Assembly (NCBI GenBank): GCA_028288285.1
Contig: JAQBNZ010000205.1
Coordinates: 1-35,557 of the forward strand
DNA length: 35,557 nt
Source: Mucilaginibacter sp.
Lineage (GTDB): Bacteria > Bacteroidota > Bacteroidia > Sphingobacteriales > Sphingobacteriaceae
Reading direction: 5' to 3'
Part shown: positions 1 through 7,703 of the stretch, in pieces
Layout: each line of letters begins with the position of its first letter
Numbering within the stretch: the stretch's first letter is position 1
Notes under the pieces: generated by a model
Databases searched by the model: none
Seen by the model: only the letters and a program-made list of their open reading frames with translations
What the model was told of the DNA's origin: nothing
Position numbers and translations under genes: made by a program

Positions 1-266
1 TTACCTGTACCTTAATCCTTAGGTGCTTTGTTTCGCTTGCTTACCACACCTTTAAGCAGGCTATTTCCGTTTTTCGATGCCCCGGTTGCCGATCCAACAG
101 AACAGAAAACCGGCGGGACAAAAGCTATGCTAATTCTAAATTAGGCAGCTAAGGCGTAGTTATTTTCGCCATTTGTAAGTTTGAGTGTTCAGATTTAAGC
201 GCTAATTCACACAACGCGCTGCATGCTTACCTATTTATCTCCATCCTGTCAATTCCGGTCGACCCC
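1..266 (-). ncRNA. ssrA: tmRNA (transfer-messenger RNA), 3' end cut by window edge
   Basis: On the minus strand the sequence begins near 266 with GGGG and continues with a tRNA-like 5' segment (CCGGAATTGACAGG), as in bacterial tmRNAs. The tag reading frame lies at 170-141: GGC GAA AAT AAC TAC GCC TTA GCT GCC TAA, giving GENNYALAA and a stop, with GGC as resume codon. The same tag is, from memory, known from other Bacteroidota such as Porphyromonas. tmRNA with SmpB rescues stalled ribosomes and tags the nascent chain for proteolysis. The tRNA-like 3' end with CCA lies beyond base 1, so the gene is incomplete. The exact 5' nucleotide is inferred from the GGGG stretch. Confidence 0.93.
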
Positions 267-310
267 ATTTCTTGAAGTTAGCAGTTTAAGTTGCCAGTTT
301 GTAGATAGCA

Positions 311-318
311 CAAAGATA
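311..318 (-). promoter_or_regulatory. Candidate -7 element for the tmRNA gene
   Basis: On the minus strand 318-311 reads TATCTTTG, matching the Bacteroidota -7 consensus TAnnTTTG. It sits about 45 nt upstream of the mature tmRNA 5' end, which would imply a precursor trimmed by RNase P. I see no well-placed -33 TTG, so this is tentative. Confidence 0.4.
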
Positions 319-403
319 CACTTTTTAGTTTGCAGTATCCAGATTCAATTAGTATTTGCAAATTATCTGCCAAAAAATATAAACTGCCAAAATGCTATAT
401 TCA

Positions 404-1465
404 TCATCCTATAATATATTTAAGCAATGGTATTTTTCCTAAAATATAAATTACTAACCATGATATGATAAAGCATAGCAAGGCAACCAGCGGGATACTT
501 ACTATTGGATTGAATGTAGCATAAGTTATATCATTCAGTTCTAAAATATTTAATACCAATGCATGGCTAAGGTAAATTCCCAGTGTATATTTTCCGGCAT
601 TGCAGAATATCATATTAAATATTGGGTTCATTTTTACTTTTATATTTTTTGCTACCAAAAATACGCTTGCAGAAAGCACAACAACAAATGGACCTATTGG
701 TTCATAAAAAAAAGTGCTCAATTTGTGATCTTTTATCTGCAAATAATAAGTGCCACAGGTAATTAAAACAACACAGGCCGTAAAAATTAAAATTGCCGGA
801 AAAGCTAAGTAAGGTATAGTAAAACGTTTATAGGCCAGGTAATAACCAAGCACCAGGTAACCAATGTAGCCGGTAAAATAACGAAGGTCAACAGCTGTGT
901 TAAACCGGGTTAGATAGGGTTTGCTTATCAAGGTCGTTATAAACCAAATTGCCAGAAAGTATAATATTTCTTTCTCTTTGGCATTTTGTATAAACCTGCT
1001 TAGGATTGGAATGAAAAGGTATAAACCTATTAAAAGGTACACATACCATAAATGATAAGAGGCACCTGTTTTAAGTTGATTGAGTATCAATTTTACATTT
1101 GCCCATACATCGTTATTAAAAAAAATAATTTCTATATACCACTGATAGCCTATATAAACCAGGCTCCAGAATAAAAATGGCAGAATTAAACGGCCAATAC
1201 GTTTTTTCAAAAAGCCACCCAGTTCATACTCGCGATGTAGTAACAAAGCACCCGTTATCATAACAAATACCGGCACAGCAAAACGTACTATTGCATTATA
1301 AATATCAGCTGCAATCCAATTGCTTACAGGAGCGCTATTGTACAGAAAAAGCAATGGCGACGCTGTGTGTAAAATAATTACAGCAAACATGGCTATCAGT
1401 CGTAAATTATTTATCCAGGTAATGTTTTGCTTATTATCCTGAATAATATTTTCGCTGAATTTCAT
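404..1465 (-). CDS. Acyltransferase family 3 membrane protein (OafA/WecH-like)
   Basis: A 353-residue, very hydrophobic protein with about ten predicted membrane helices. The N-terminal motif WINNLRLIAMFAVIILHTASPL is typical of acyltransferase 3 proteins: an Arg followed by a hydrophobic helix carrying the conserved His. These enzymes move acetyl, succinyl or similar groups onto cell-surface sugars or lipids; the acceptor here is unknown. An upstream in-frame TTG at 1486 lies inside a palindromic repeat, so I chose the ATG at 1465. The gene stands alone, separated from the upstream aminotransferase by a strong hairpin. The C-terminus (KIPLLKYIIG) ends in a membrane segment, and the gene looks intact. 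Confidence 0.85.
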   Translation of the reverse strand: MKFSENIIQDNKQNITWINNLRLIAMFAVIILHTASPLLFLYNSAPVSNWIAADIYNAIVRFAVPVFVMITGALLLHREYELGGFLKKRIGRLILPFLFWSLVYIGYQWYIEIIFFNNDVWANVKLILNQLKTGASYHLWYVYLLIGLYLFIPILSRFIQNAKEKEILYFLAIWFITTLISKPYLTRFNTAVDLRYFTGYIGYLVLGYYLAYKRFTIPYLAFPAILIFTACVVLITCGTYYLQIKDHKLSTFFYEPIGPFVVVLSASVFLVAKNIKVKMNPIFNMIFCNAGKYTLGIYLSHALVLNILELNDITYATFNPIVSIPLVALLCFIISWLVIYILGKIPLLKYIIG

Positions 1466-1483
1466 GTTGATTTGTATTTTACG

Positions 1484-1538
1484 CAAAGACGCTAAGACGC
1501 AAAGTTTCTGTTGTTATTTCTGCGTCTTAGCGTCTTTG
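1484..1538. repeat. 18-bp perfect inverted repeat (CGCAAAGACGCTAAGACGC type); probable terminator
   Basis: The arms at 1484-1501 and 1521-1538 are perfect reverse complements (18 bp) around a 19-nt loop. The core CAAAGACGCTAAGACGCA is a sequence I recognise as a widespread intergenic palindromic repeat in Bacteroidota. It lies directly 3' of the aminotransferase gene, so its hairpin probably ends or stabilises that transcript. Confidence 0.8.
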
Positions 1539-1554
1539 GTATGACACTTTAATT

Positions 1555-2757
1555 CTAATAGTTAAACACGTCCCGATATGCCTTAAGCCCTTCAGCTAAA
1601 CAAATCATAGCTTTGTTCAAGTCATCGTTATTTAAAACGTAGGCCATACGTACTTCATTAAATCCTGCTCCCGGTGTGCTATAAAACCCTGTAGCTGGTG
1701 CCATCATAACTGTTTGATTTTGAAAGCTAAATTCTTCCAGCATCCACTGACAAAACTTATCGGCATTATCTATCGGGAATTTGGCCACCACGTAAAATGC
1801 ACCACCCGGATTAGGGCAGTAAACGCCATCAATTTGGTTAAGCGCACTTACTAAAGTATCACGGCGTTTGGTGTATTCTTTATTTACGGTCTCAAAATAT
1901 TCGTCAGGAGTGTCAACTGCTGCTTCGCCGGCAATTTGTTCAACCATTCCGGGTGATAACCTTGCCTGCGCGAATTTTAATCCGGCAGCTATTACAGCTT
2001 TATTTTTGGTGATAAGGCAGCCTAATCTTGCACCACAGGCACTGTAACGCTTGCTTACGGTATCCATAACAATTACGTTCTCATCCAATCCATCCAAATG
2101 CATTGGCGATATAAATGTGCGCCCATCATAGCAAAACTCGCGGTATGCTTCATCAGAGAATAAGTATAGATCATATTTTAATGCCAATGCTTTTAATGCA
2201 TCCAACTCTTCCTGCGAGTATAGGTAACCAGTAGGGTTATTAGGGTTACATATTATAATAGCCTTTGTTTTTGAGGTAATCAGCTTTTCAAACTCGCTAA
2301 TAGGAGGCAGGGCAAAGCCATTATCTATATAAGAAAGTATCGGCTTAACTACAACATTGGTTTGGTTAGCAAAGCCATTGTAATTAGCATAAAAAGGCTC
2401 AGGAATAATTACCTCATCACCGTCGTCCAGACAACTCATCATGGCAATTGTTATTGCTTCAGATCCACCAACGGTAACAATAATGTTTTCAGGAGTGATA
2501 TTGTAATCAAGTTTATTATAATATTCGGTAAGTTTTTTACGATAGCTTAAAGTACCTTCAGATGGGGTATAGGCCCACACTTTAAAGTCGATATTCTTAA
2601 TGGCATTCAGCATGCCTTCAGGCGTTTCAATATCAGGCTGGCCGATGTTAAGATGGTAAACCTTTTTACCCTCAAGCTTGGCTTTATCAGCAAATGGTGT
2701 TAGTTTACGAATAGGAGATGCGGGCATCCGTTGCCCTTTTTGCGAAATTTTTGGCAT
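1555..2757 (-). CDS. Pyridoxal-phosphate aminotransferase, class I/II
   Basis: A 400-residue fold-type I aminotransferase. Visible signatures are HLNIGQPDIETPEG near the N-terminus, the cofactor-ring region IICNPNNPTGYLYS, SDEAYREF, and VSKRYSACGARLG, where K236 is the expected Schiff-base lysine and the following Arg contacts the phosphate. The size is normal for the AspC/aromatic transaminase group. Substrate cannot be read from the sequence. An aspartate or aromatic amino acid role is plausible, and the window also carries the Phe/Tyr cluster, though about 14 kb away. A TAATTTTG (-7-like) at 2769-2762 is so close to the ATG that the message may be leaderless. Confidence 0.92.
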   Translation of the reverse strand: MPKISQKGQRMPASPIRKLTPFADKAKLEGKKVYHLNIGQPDIETPEGMLNAIKNIDFKVWAYTPSEGTLSYRKKLTEYYNKLDYNITPENIIVTVGGSEAITIAMMSCLDDGDEVIIPEPFYANYNGFANQTNVVVKPILSYIDNGFALPPISEFEKLITSKTKAIIICNPNNPTGYLYSQEELDALKALALKYDLYLFSDEAYREFCYDGRTFISPMHLDGLDENVIVMDTVSKRYSACGARLGCLITKNKAVIAAGLKFAQARLSPGMVEQIAGEAAVDTPDEYFETVNKEYTKRRDTLVSALNQIDGVYCPNPGGAFYVVAKFPIDNADKFCQWMLEEFSFQNQTVMMAPATGFYSTPGAGFNEVRMAYVLNNDDLNKAMICLAEGLKAYRDVFNY

Positions 2758-2828
2758 AGGGCAAAATTAATAAAAGCTTTTTAAAGTCCTTATTTATTAA
2801 AGACTGATTTGCACGGGACACAAGCATA

Positions 2829-2862
2829 AAAAAAGGCATCGCTTAAATACGACGCCTTTTTT
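2829..2862 (-). terminator. Rho-independent terminator downstream of the DUF1573 gene
   Basis: AAAAAAGGC and GCCTTTTTT flank a TCG/CGA extension with a single mismatch and an 8-nt loop. The A-run and T-run make it potentially bidirectional. It lies about 40 nt after the stop of the gene at 2903-3304. Confidence 0.8.
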
Positions 2863-2902
2863 AGTTAGCTCCTTTTCTGAAAGAAAAGGCTGTATGAGAT
2901 TT

Positions 2903-3304
2903 TTACCTACTGGCTGCAGCTGGTTTTGGAACAACCTCGCCCACAATATTTAAATATTTTGTAGGTGTTTTAGCGTTTGATGTTACCACAATGGTTTTAT
3001 TAAATGCTGATGCAACAGCCGCATTATAAGTAATTTTAATTGTTCCTTTAGCACCCTTTAAAACAGGTGTTTTGGTGTAATCAGCAATAGTACAACCGCA
3101 GGTAGGCCTTACTTCAGTTAAAATAAGTGGCTCCTGGCCAACGTTTGTAAATTCAAAAACGGTTGTTACCGGTGTTCCTTGTGGTATTTTACCAAAATCG
3201 TGCTTCTCTTCGTTAAATTTAAATTCAGCTTTTTGATCATCCTGGGCAGATGCGTTAAAGGCAAATCCTAAAATTACGGTGCAAATTAATATTAATTTTT
3301 TCAT
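2903..3304 (-). CDS. DUF1573 domain-containing secreted protein
   Basis: A 133-residue protein with a Sec signal peptide (MKKLILICTVILGFAFNASA, cleavage near residue 20). One DUF1573 domain follows: EEKHDFGKIPQGTPVTTVFEF, then TNVGQEPLILTEVRPTCGCT with the family's CGC motif. The fold is an immunoglobulin-like beta sandwich found in many Bacteroidota exported proteins; its biochemical role is unknown. The gene is monocistronic, with its own terminator and a promoter region that carries a 24-bp duplication. Confidence 0.9.
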   Translation of the reverse strand: MKKLILICTVILGFAFNASAQDDQKAEFKFNEEKHDFGKIPQGTPVTTVFEFTNVGQEPLILTEVRPTCGCTIADYTKTPVLKGAKGTIKITYNAAVASAFNKTIVVTSNAKTPTKYLNIVGEVVPKPAAASR

Positions 3305-3324
3305 AGTTATCCATTTGATTAATA

Positions 3325-3378
3325 CAAATATAAAAGGTTTAACGTATATTAATATAAAAGGTTTAATGTATATTCAAA
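3325..3378 (-). promoter_or_regulatory. Promoter of the DUF1573 gene, interrupted by a 24-bp tandem duplication
   Basis: The minus strand has TATATTTG (3332-3325), a perfect -7 element, and TTTG (3378-3375), a -33 candidate. They are 42 bp apart, but exactly one 24-bp repeat unit separates that from an ideal 18 bp. Element identity is by consensus only. Confidence 0.45.
3327..3374. repeat. 24-bp tandem duplication
   Basis: Units 3327-3350 and 3351-3374 are identical except for one C/T change (AACGTATATT versus AATGTATATT). The duplication lies in the divergent intergenic region between the DUF1573 gene and the E1 gene. Confidence 0.9.
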
Positions 3379-3465
3379 ACTATTGTAAAAACTATATGTT
3401 TTACATGCACCAATACCAAAAACAAAATAGAATTTTATAATTTTACCGCCTAAACAAAATTTTGT

Positions 3466-5898
3466 ATGCCCGAAACTGTAACACGCAATGACGACACATC
3501 AAATGCAGCCGAACTCAGTTTTGACGATTTCAGGGAAATTGTGATAAGTGATTATCGTGTTGGCTTTGAGAGTCGGCAGGCAAGTATTATCGGAAGGCGC
3601 GAAGTGCTAACCGGTAAGGCTAAGTTTGGCATTTTTGGCGACGGAAAGGAAGTGGCCCAACTGGCTATGGCCAAGGCATTTCGTAAAGGCGACTGGCGCG
3701 CAGGCTATTACCGCGACCAAACCTTTATGTTTGCTACTGGCATGAGCAACTTAAAAGAGTTTTTTGCACAACTGTATGCTAATCCTGATATTGAAAAGGA
3801 TCCTGCATCCGCCGGCAGGCAAATGAATTGCCACTATGCAACGCGTTATGTAAATGCCGACGGTAGCTGGGTAAACCAGGCCGAAACCATGAACTGTGCT
3901 GCAGATATTTCTACCACAGGCGGGCATATGCCGCGTTTGTTAGGGCTTGCCTATGCATCAAAATTGTATCGCCAGAATAAAGAGCTGGAATATTTAAAAA
4001 ACTTTTCGATAAATGGCAATGAGGTTGCATTTGGTACAATAGGCAATGGCTCAACATCCGAAGGGTTGTTTTTTGAGGCCTTTAATGCGGCAGGTGTGTT
4101 ACAGGTACCCATGGCTATTTCAATTTGGGATGATGCCTACGCTATATCTGTACCTGCAAAACTGCAAACTACAAAAGAAGATATATCTGAGATATTAAAA
4201 GGTTTCCAGCGTGATAAGGGAACCAACGGTTACGAAATATTTAAAGTACGCGGATGGGACTATGTTGCCCTTTGCGAAACTTACGAGCGCGCTATAAAAA
4301 TATGCAGGGATGAGCATGTGCCCGTATTGATACATGTTACTGAAATGACGCAGCCGCAGGGCCACTCTACCTCAGGCTCACATGAGCGTTATAAATCAAA
4401 AGACAGGCTGGCATGGGAAGATGAGCATGATTGCCTTGTGCAAATGCGTAAATGGATGATCCAATCGGCTATAATTAGTGCCGAAGAGATGGATTTGCTT
4501 GAAAGTAACGCAAAAAAGCACGTTCGGGAATGCCAACGTGAGGCATGGAGCGAACTGGAGAAAGAAATAAAAGCCGAAATGGCTATAGCTATTGAGCTGA
4601 TAGGCCAAATGTTGCAGCAATCTGCCCACACAGAAGATCTGCAATCAATAATTGCATTACTACATGCTTGTATTGACCCGGGCAGACGTGATACCATTGC
4701 GTATGTACGTAAAGCATTACGTTTAACTGTTGGCGAAAATACTGATTATAGAAAGGCTCTGGTAAACTGGTTGAATGAAGAAAACGTAAAAAATAAAGAA
4801 CGGTTTAATTCGAAGCTGTTTAGCGATACACCACAATCACCATTATATGTGCCGGTTGTAGCGGCAGAATATGCTGATAATGCCCGTGCTTTGGATGGCC
4901 GTGAAGTATTAAATGCTTGCTTTGATGCCAATTTTGAGCGCGATAAAAGTATTGTTGCTTTTGGCGAGGATGTAGGTGCCATTGGCGATGTGAACCAGGG
5001 CTTTGCCGGGCTGCAAAACAAATATTCAGACCTGCGTATAACCGATACTGGTATACGTGAGGCTACTATTATAGGGCAGGGTATGGGCCTTGCTATGCGT
5101 GGGTTCAGGCCTATTGCCGAAATTCAGTATTTAGATTACCTTTTATATTCCATTACTGTTTTAAGTGATGATTTGGCAAGCTTAAGCTACCGTACCCGCG
5201 GCGGACAAAAAGCACCGCTGATAGTGCGTACCCGTGGTCACCGTTTAGAGGGAATATGGCACTCAGGTTCACCACTCGGGCTGATCCTGAACTCGATGCG
5301 CGGTATTCATATTTGTGTGCCACGAGATATGACACAGGCAGCCGGTATGTATAATACCCTTTTGCGCGGAGATGAACCAGCATTGGTTATTGAATGCCTC
5401 AACGGTTATCGCTTAAAAGAAAAATTACCTGCCAATGTGGGTGAGTTTACTGTGCCATTAGGCAAAGCCGAAATAATAAAAGAGGGTACTGATATAACCA
5501 TTGTTACCTATGGTTCAACTCTCCGTGTTGTAATGGAAGCAGCTGAAGAACTGGAAAAAATGGGTATTAACATAGAGGTGGTAGATCCGCAAACCTTATA
5601 TCCTTTTGATACTGAAAATATCTGCGGCAAATCTTTACAAAAAACTAATAAGCTGCTGGTGGTAGATGAGGATATCCCCGGCGGAGGTTCTGCTTACATT
5701 TTGCAAAAAGTAATAGAGGCCCAAAACGGATATTATTCGTTAGATGCACAGCCAAAAACACTTTGCGCCGCCGAGCACAGGCCACCCTACGGATCAGACG
5801 GTGATTACTTTAGCAAGCCATCATTAGATGATGTTGTAGAGACAGTTTACCAAATGATGAACGAAGCAAACCCGGCAAAGTATCCGGCGATATTTTAA
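3466..5898 (+). CDS. Fused 2-oxoacid dehydrogenase E1 (alpha and beta subunits in one chain)
   Basis: An 810-residue thiamine-diphosphate enzyme that decarboxylates a 2-oxoacid (pyruvate or branched-chain type) and passes the acyl group to an E2 lipoyl domain. Residues about 15-340 are E1-alpha: a GDGKEVAQLAMAKAFRKGDW region and the cofactor motif G193-N194-G195-STSEG ending at D222-D223-AYAIS, where most E1-alpha proteins have NN. A helical linker follows, and residues about 479-800 are E1-beta, with FGEDVG, the TGIREATIIGQGMG segment (E532 is the likely cofactor-activating Glu), and the C-terminal transketolase domain (VDEDIPGGGSAYI). The fusion and the DD variant are, as I recall, normal in Bacteroidota. 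No E2 or E3 gene is adjacent, so these must come from elsewhere. Substrate specificity cannot be decided from the sequence. Confidence 0.92.
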   Translation: MPETVTRNDDTSNAAELSFDDFREIVISDYRVGFESRQASIIGRREVLTGKAKFGIFGDGKEVAQLAMAKAFRKGDWRAGYYRDQTFMFATGMSNLKEFFAQLYANPDIEKDPASAGRQMNCHYATRYVNADGSWVNQAETMNCAADISTTGGHMPRLLGLAYASKLYRQNKELEYLKNFSINGNEVAFGTIGNGSTSEGLFFEAFNAAGVLQVPMAISIWDDAYAISVPAKLQTTKEDISEILKGFQRDKGTNGYEIFKVRGWDYVALCETYERAIKICRDEHVPVLIHVTEMTQPQGHSTSGSHERYKSKDRLAWEDEHDCLVQMRKWMIQSAIISAEEMDLLESNAKKHVRECQREAWSELEKEIKAEMAIAIELIGQMLQQSAHTEDLQSIIALLHACIDPGRRDTIAYVRKALRLTVGENTDYRKALVNWLNEENVKNKERFNSKLFSDTPQSPLYVPVVAAEYADNARALDGREVLNACFDANFERDKSIVAFGEDVGAIGDVNQGFAGLQNKYSDLRITDTGIREATIIGQGMGLAMRGFRPIAEIQYLDYLLYSITVLSDDLASLSYRTRGGQKAPLIVRTRGHRLEGIWHSGSPLGLILNSMRGIHICVPRDMTQAAGMYNTLLRGDEPALVIECLNGYRLKEKLPANVGEFTVPLGKAEIIKEGTDITIVTYGSTLRVVMEAAEELEKMGINIEVVDPQTLYPFDTENICGKSLQKTNKLLVVDEDIPGGGSAYILQKVIEAQNGYYSLDAQPKTLCAAEHRPPYGSDGDYFSKPSLDDVVETVYQMMNEANPAKYPAIF

Positions 5899-5921
5899 TT
5901 ATAACTTAGCTTTTAAATTCA

Positions 5922-5953
5922 AGATTTGACAAATTTAAAATGTTGTCAAATCT
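5922..5953. terminator. Perfect 11-bp inverted repeat after the E1 gene (terminator or operator)
   Basis: AGATTTGACAA (5922-5932) and TTGTCAAATCT (5943-5953) pair perfectly around a 10-nt AT-rich loop, 24 nt after the E1 stop. The following ATTTTGTT is only a weak U-tract. It could equally be an operator for the nitroreductase gene. Confidence 0.5.
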
Positions 5954-5960
5954 ATTTTGT

Positions 5961-5968
5961 TACTTTTG
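5961..5968 (+). promoter_or_regulatory. Candidate -7 element for the nitroreductase gene
   Basis: TACTTTTG matches TAnnTTTG. The expected start site (about 5973) would fall inside the GC-rich hairpin at 5968-5989. The nearest upstream TTG (5943-5945) is only 15 bp away, shorter than usual. Confidence 0.4.
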
Positions 5969-5999
5969 CGCCTGCCAGCAAGCAGGCGCTTATTTTTTA
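5968..5999 (+). terminator. GC-rich hairpin with T-tract just before the nitroreductase start
   Basis: GCGCCTGC (5968-5975) pairs with GCAGGCGC (5982-5989) around CAGCAA, followed by TTATTTTTTAA. This is a good intrinsic terminator shape, yet it ends 8 nt before the next ATG and overlaps a -7 element. It would stop read-through from E1 while the downstream promoter starts within it. Confidence 0.65.
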
Positions 6000-6006
6000 A
6001 ATCACT

Positions 6007-6585
6007 ATGGATACTACTTTTTCAGCAATCGCAAATAATATAAAAAACCGTCGTACAATAAAGCCATCAACCATGAATGGCAATAAAATACCAAACGGGC
6101 ATGTGGCTTCTATATTAGAACTGGCAGACTGGGCGCCAACCCACGGACTTACCGAGCCTTGGCGTTTTATTGTATATGAAACACCAACCGAGTTTTGTGC
6201 TCAGCATGCTGAAATTTATAAAGAAGCTAATCCGGGCGAAAGCTTTAATCCAACAACTTATACCAACTTAACCAATCAGGGCAACAATGCATCGCATGTG
6301 GTAATAGCCATAATGAAACGTGGCGAACTGACTAAGATACCAGCACTTGAAGAAGTAATTTCTGCTTCATGCGCTGTACAAAACCTTTTATTAGGTGCAA
6401 CAGCTTTAAATATAGGTGCATTTTGGAGTACTGGAGGCATGACTTTAAAACCTGCATTTGCCAAACATTTTGGTTTAGGTAACGAGGATCAGGTATTAGG
6501 AGTATTGTATTTAGGCTATACAGATCAGCAGCCTGAGGGCAAAAGGAATATCCCGGTAGAGGAAAAGATCACCTGGAAGAAGTAA
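6007..6585 (+). CDS. Nitroreductase family protein
   Basis: A 192-residue FMN-dependent nitroreductase-like protein. IKNRRTIKPSTMNG at the N-terminus holds the Arg-Arg pair that usually binds FMN phosphate. ELADWAPTHGLTEPWRFIVYETP and EEVISASCAVQNLLLGATALNIGAFWSTGG match the family's core helix and flavin site. Such enzymes use NAD(P)H to reduce nitro or quinone compounds or act in flavin chemistry; the physiological substrate is unknown. Length is normal for the short subgroup (YdjA type). The gene is monocistronic, with a terminator immediately upstream. Confidence 0.9.
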   Translation: MDTTFSAIANNIKNRRTIKPSTMNGNKIPNGHVASILELADWAPTHGLTEPWRFIVYETPTEFCAQHAEIYKEANPGESFNPTTYTNLTNQGNNASHVVIAIMKRGELTKIPALEEVISASCAVQNLLLGATALNIGAFWSTGGMTLKPAFAKHFGLGNEDQVLGVLYLGYTDQQPEGKRNIPVEEKITWKK

Positions 6586-6700
6586 ATAATCTCCTGTAAA
6601 TTTCTTGCTTAAATAATTAGTTTAAATTAACTCTATTGAAAGTAATTTTCATTAAAGTGTATAATTAGACTTATGTGACAATATATTTGCTTTTTTTGCG

Positions 6701-6708
6701 TATATTTG
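6701..6708 (+). promoter_or_regulatory. Candidate -7 element for the L,D-transpeptidase-like gene
   Basis: TATATTTG at 6701-6708 matches TAnnTTTG; a second TATATTTG lies at 6682-6689. Neither has a clear -33 TTTG at the usual distance. The start codon is 77 nt downstream of the first. Confidence 0.4.
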
Positions 6709-6784
6709 TTTTATTATATTAACTAATAGATATATTATTAGTTAGTTATTACCCTATTTAAACTAACATATTAAACCCACGTTT

Positions 6785-7585
6785 ATGAGAAAACACTTCT
6801 GGTGGTTCATTGGCGCTTTATTGTTATTTTCTGTTTCGGTTATCAGTTGGAGACCGGTAAGCACATTGAAGTCTATAAATACAATTACTAAAAAATTAAC
6901 TGCAAAAGAGTTTTTTGCACAGTATGTGTCTGATATATATCAAACTGCCAATTTACAGCAAACAGGTTTAGATGTTAATGTATTTCAAAAAGCCGTTACG
7001 GGTTATATGAACCTTAAATTGGCTAATAAATTACCTGCTAATAGTAACGTTATTACCGTGGTTGATTTTACAAAGTCGAGCCGTGAAAAACGTATGTGGA
7101 TAATTGACATGATGAATAAAAGCCTGGTATTAAATACCTGGGTTGCACACGGGCAAGGTAGTGGTGATGATATGCCTAATCATTTTTCAAACAACAACGA
7201 TTCGCATCAAAGCAGTTTAGGTTTTTACCTTACTGATGATGTTTACATAGGTAAACATGGCCGTTCATTACGTTTAGATGGTTTGGATGGTGGCGTTAAT
7301 AGTGCTGCACGTGCACGTGGTATTGTTATCCACGCTGCAAATTATGTATGCCAGAATACCATTAACCAGATAGGCCGTTTAGGCCGTAGCTTTGGTTGCC
7401 CTGCAGTATCTCCGGAGGTATCTGACCAGGTTATCAATACCATTAAAGGCAAAACCGTTTTGTACATTAACGGTAATGATGGTAACTATATGTCGAAACT
7501 TTTAGATGATACGGCAGCTGCTAATTTCTTAGCTCCGGTTGCTGATACTATTCAGACAGATAGTGCAAGCGTAGCCAAACTGTAA
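6785..7585 (+). CDS. Murein L,D-transpeptidase-like protein (YkuD_2 family)
   Basis: A 266-residue exported protein; the N-terminal hydrophobic stretch (WWFIGALLLFSVSVIS) acts as signal peptide or anchor. The catalytic region has the pattern of the Bacteroidota YkuD_2/DUF4884-like group: VVDFTKSSREKRMWIIDM, HGRSLRLDGLD, H183 in IVIHAAN and the SFGCP motif with C205 as likely nucleophile. L,D-transpeptidases cross-link peptidoglycan stems or attach proteins to them; YkuD_2 members are poorly characterised. It is convergent with a second, unrelated-looking L,D-transpeptidase gene and they share a bidirectional terminator. Confidence 0.85.
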   Translation: MRKHFWWFIGALLLFSVSVISWRPVSTLKSINTITKKLTAKEFFAQYVSDIYQTANLQQTGLDVNVFQKAVTGYMNLKLANKLPANSNVITVVDFTKSSREKRMWIIDMMNKSLVLNTWVAHGQGSGDDMPNHFSNNNDSHQSSLGFYLTDDVYIGKHGRSLRLDGLDGGVNSAARARGIVIHAANYVCQNTINQIGRLGRSFGCPAVSPEVSDQVINTIKGKTVLYINGNDGNYMSKLLDDTAAANFLAPVADTIQTDSASVAKL

Positions 7586-7603
7586 AAAATATTATAAGTA
7601 ATT

Positions 7604-7645
7604 AAAAAGAGCCCAGTGTCAATTCTGACACCGGGCTCTTTTTTT
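7604..7645. terminator. Bidirectional rho-independent terminator
   Basis: GAGCCC-A-GTGTCA and TGACAC-C-GGGCTC form a 12-pair stem with one mismatch and an ATTC loop, flanked by AAAAA on the left and TTTTTTT on the right. It separates the convergent genes ending at 7585 (plus) and 7704 (minus). Confidence 0.9.
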
Positions 7646-7665
7646 GATTAGATACGGTTTTTATA

Positions 7666-7685
7666 CAATCATTTGCAATCATTTG
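7666..7685. repeat. Short tandem repeat, 2 x CAATCATTTG
   Basis: Two perfect 10-bp units in the gap between convergent genes. No function is apparent. Confidence 0.7.
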
Positions 7686-7703
7686 CATTTTGTGTCGCTT
7701 GTC

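Noticed and set aside
223..414. Plus-strand ORF of 63 codons
   Set aside because: It is antisense to the tmRNA 5' part and its promoter; no protein family features.
1466..1486. TTG start extending the acyltransferase by 7 residues
   Set aside because: The start lies in a mobile-type palindromic repeat; the ATG at 1465 fits better.
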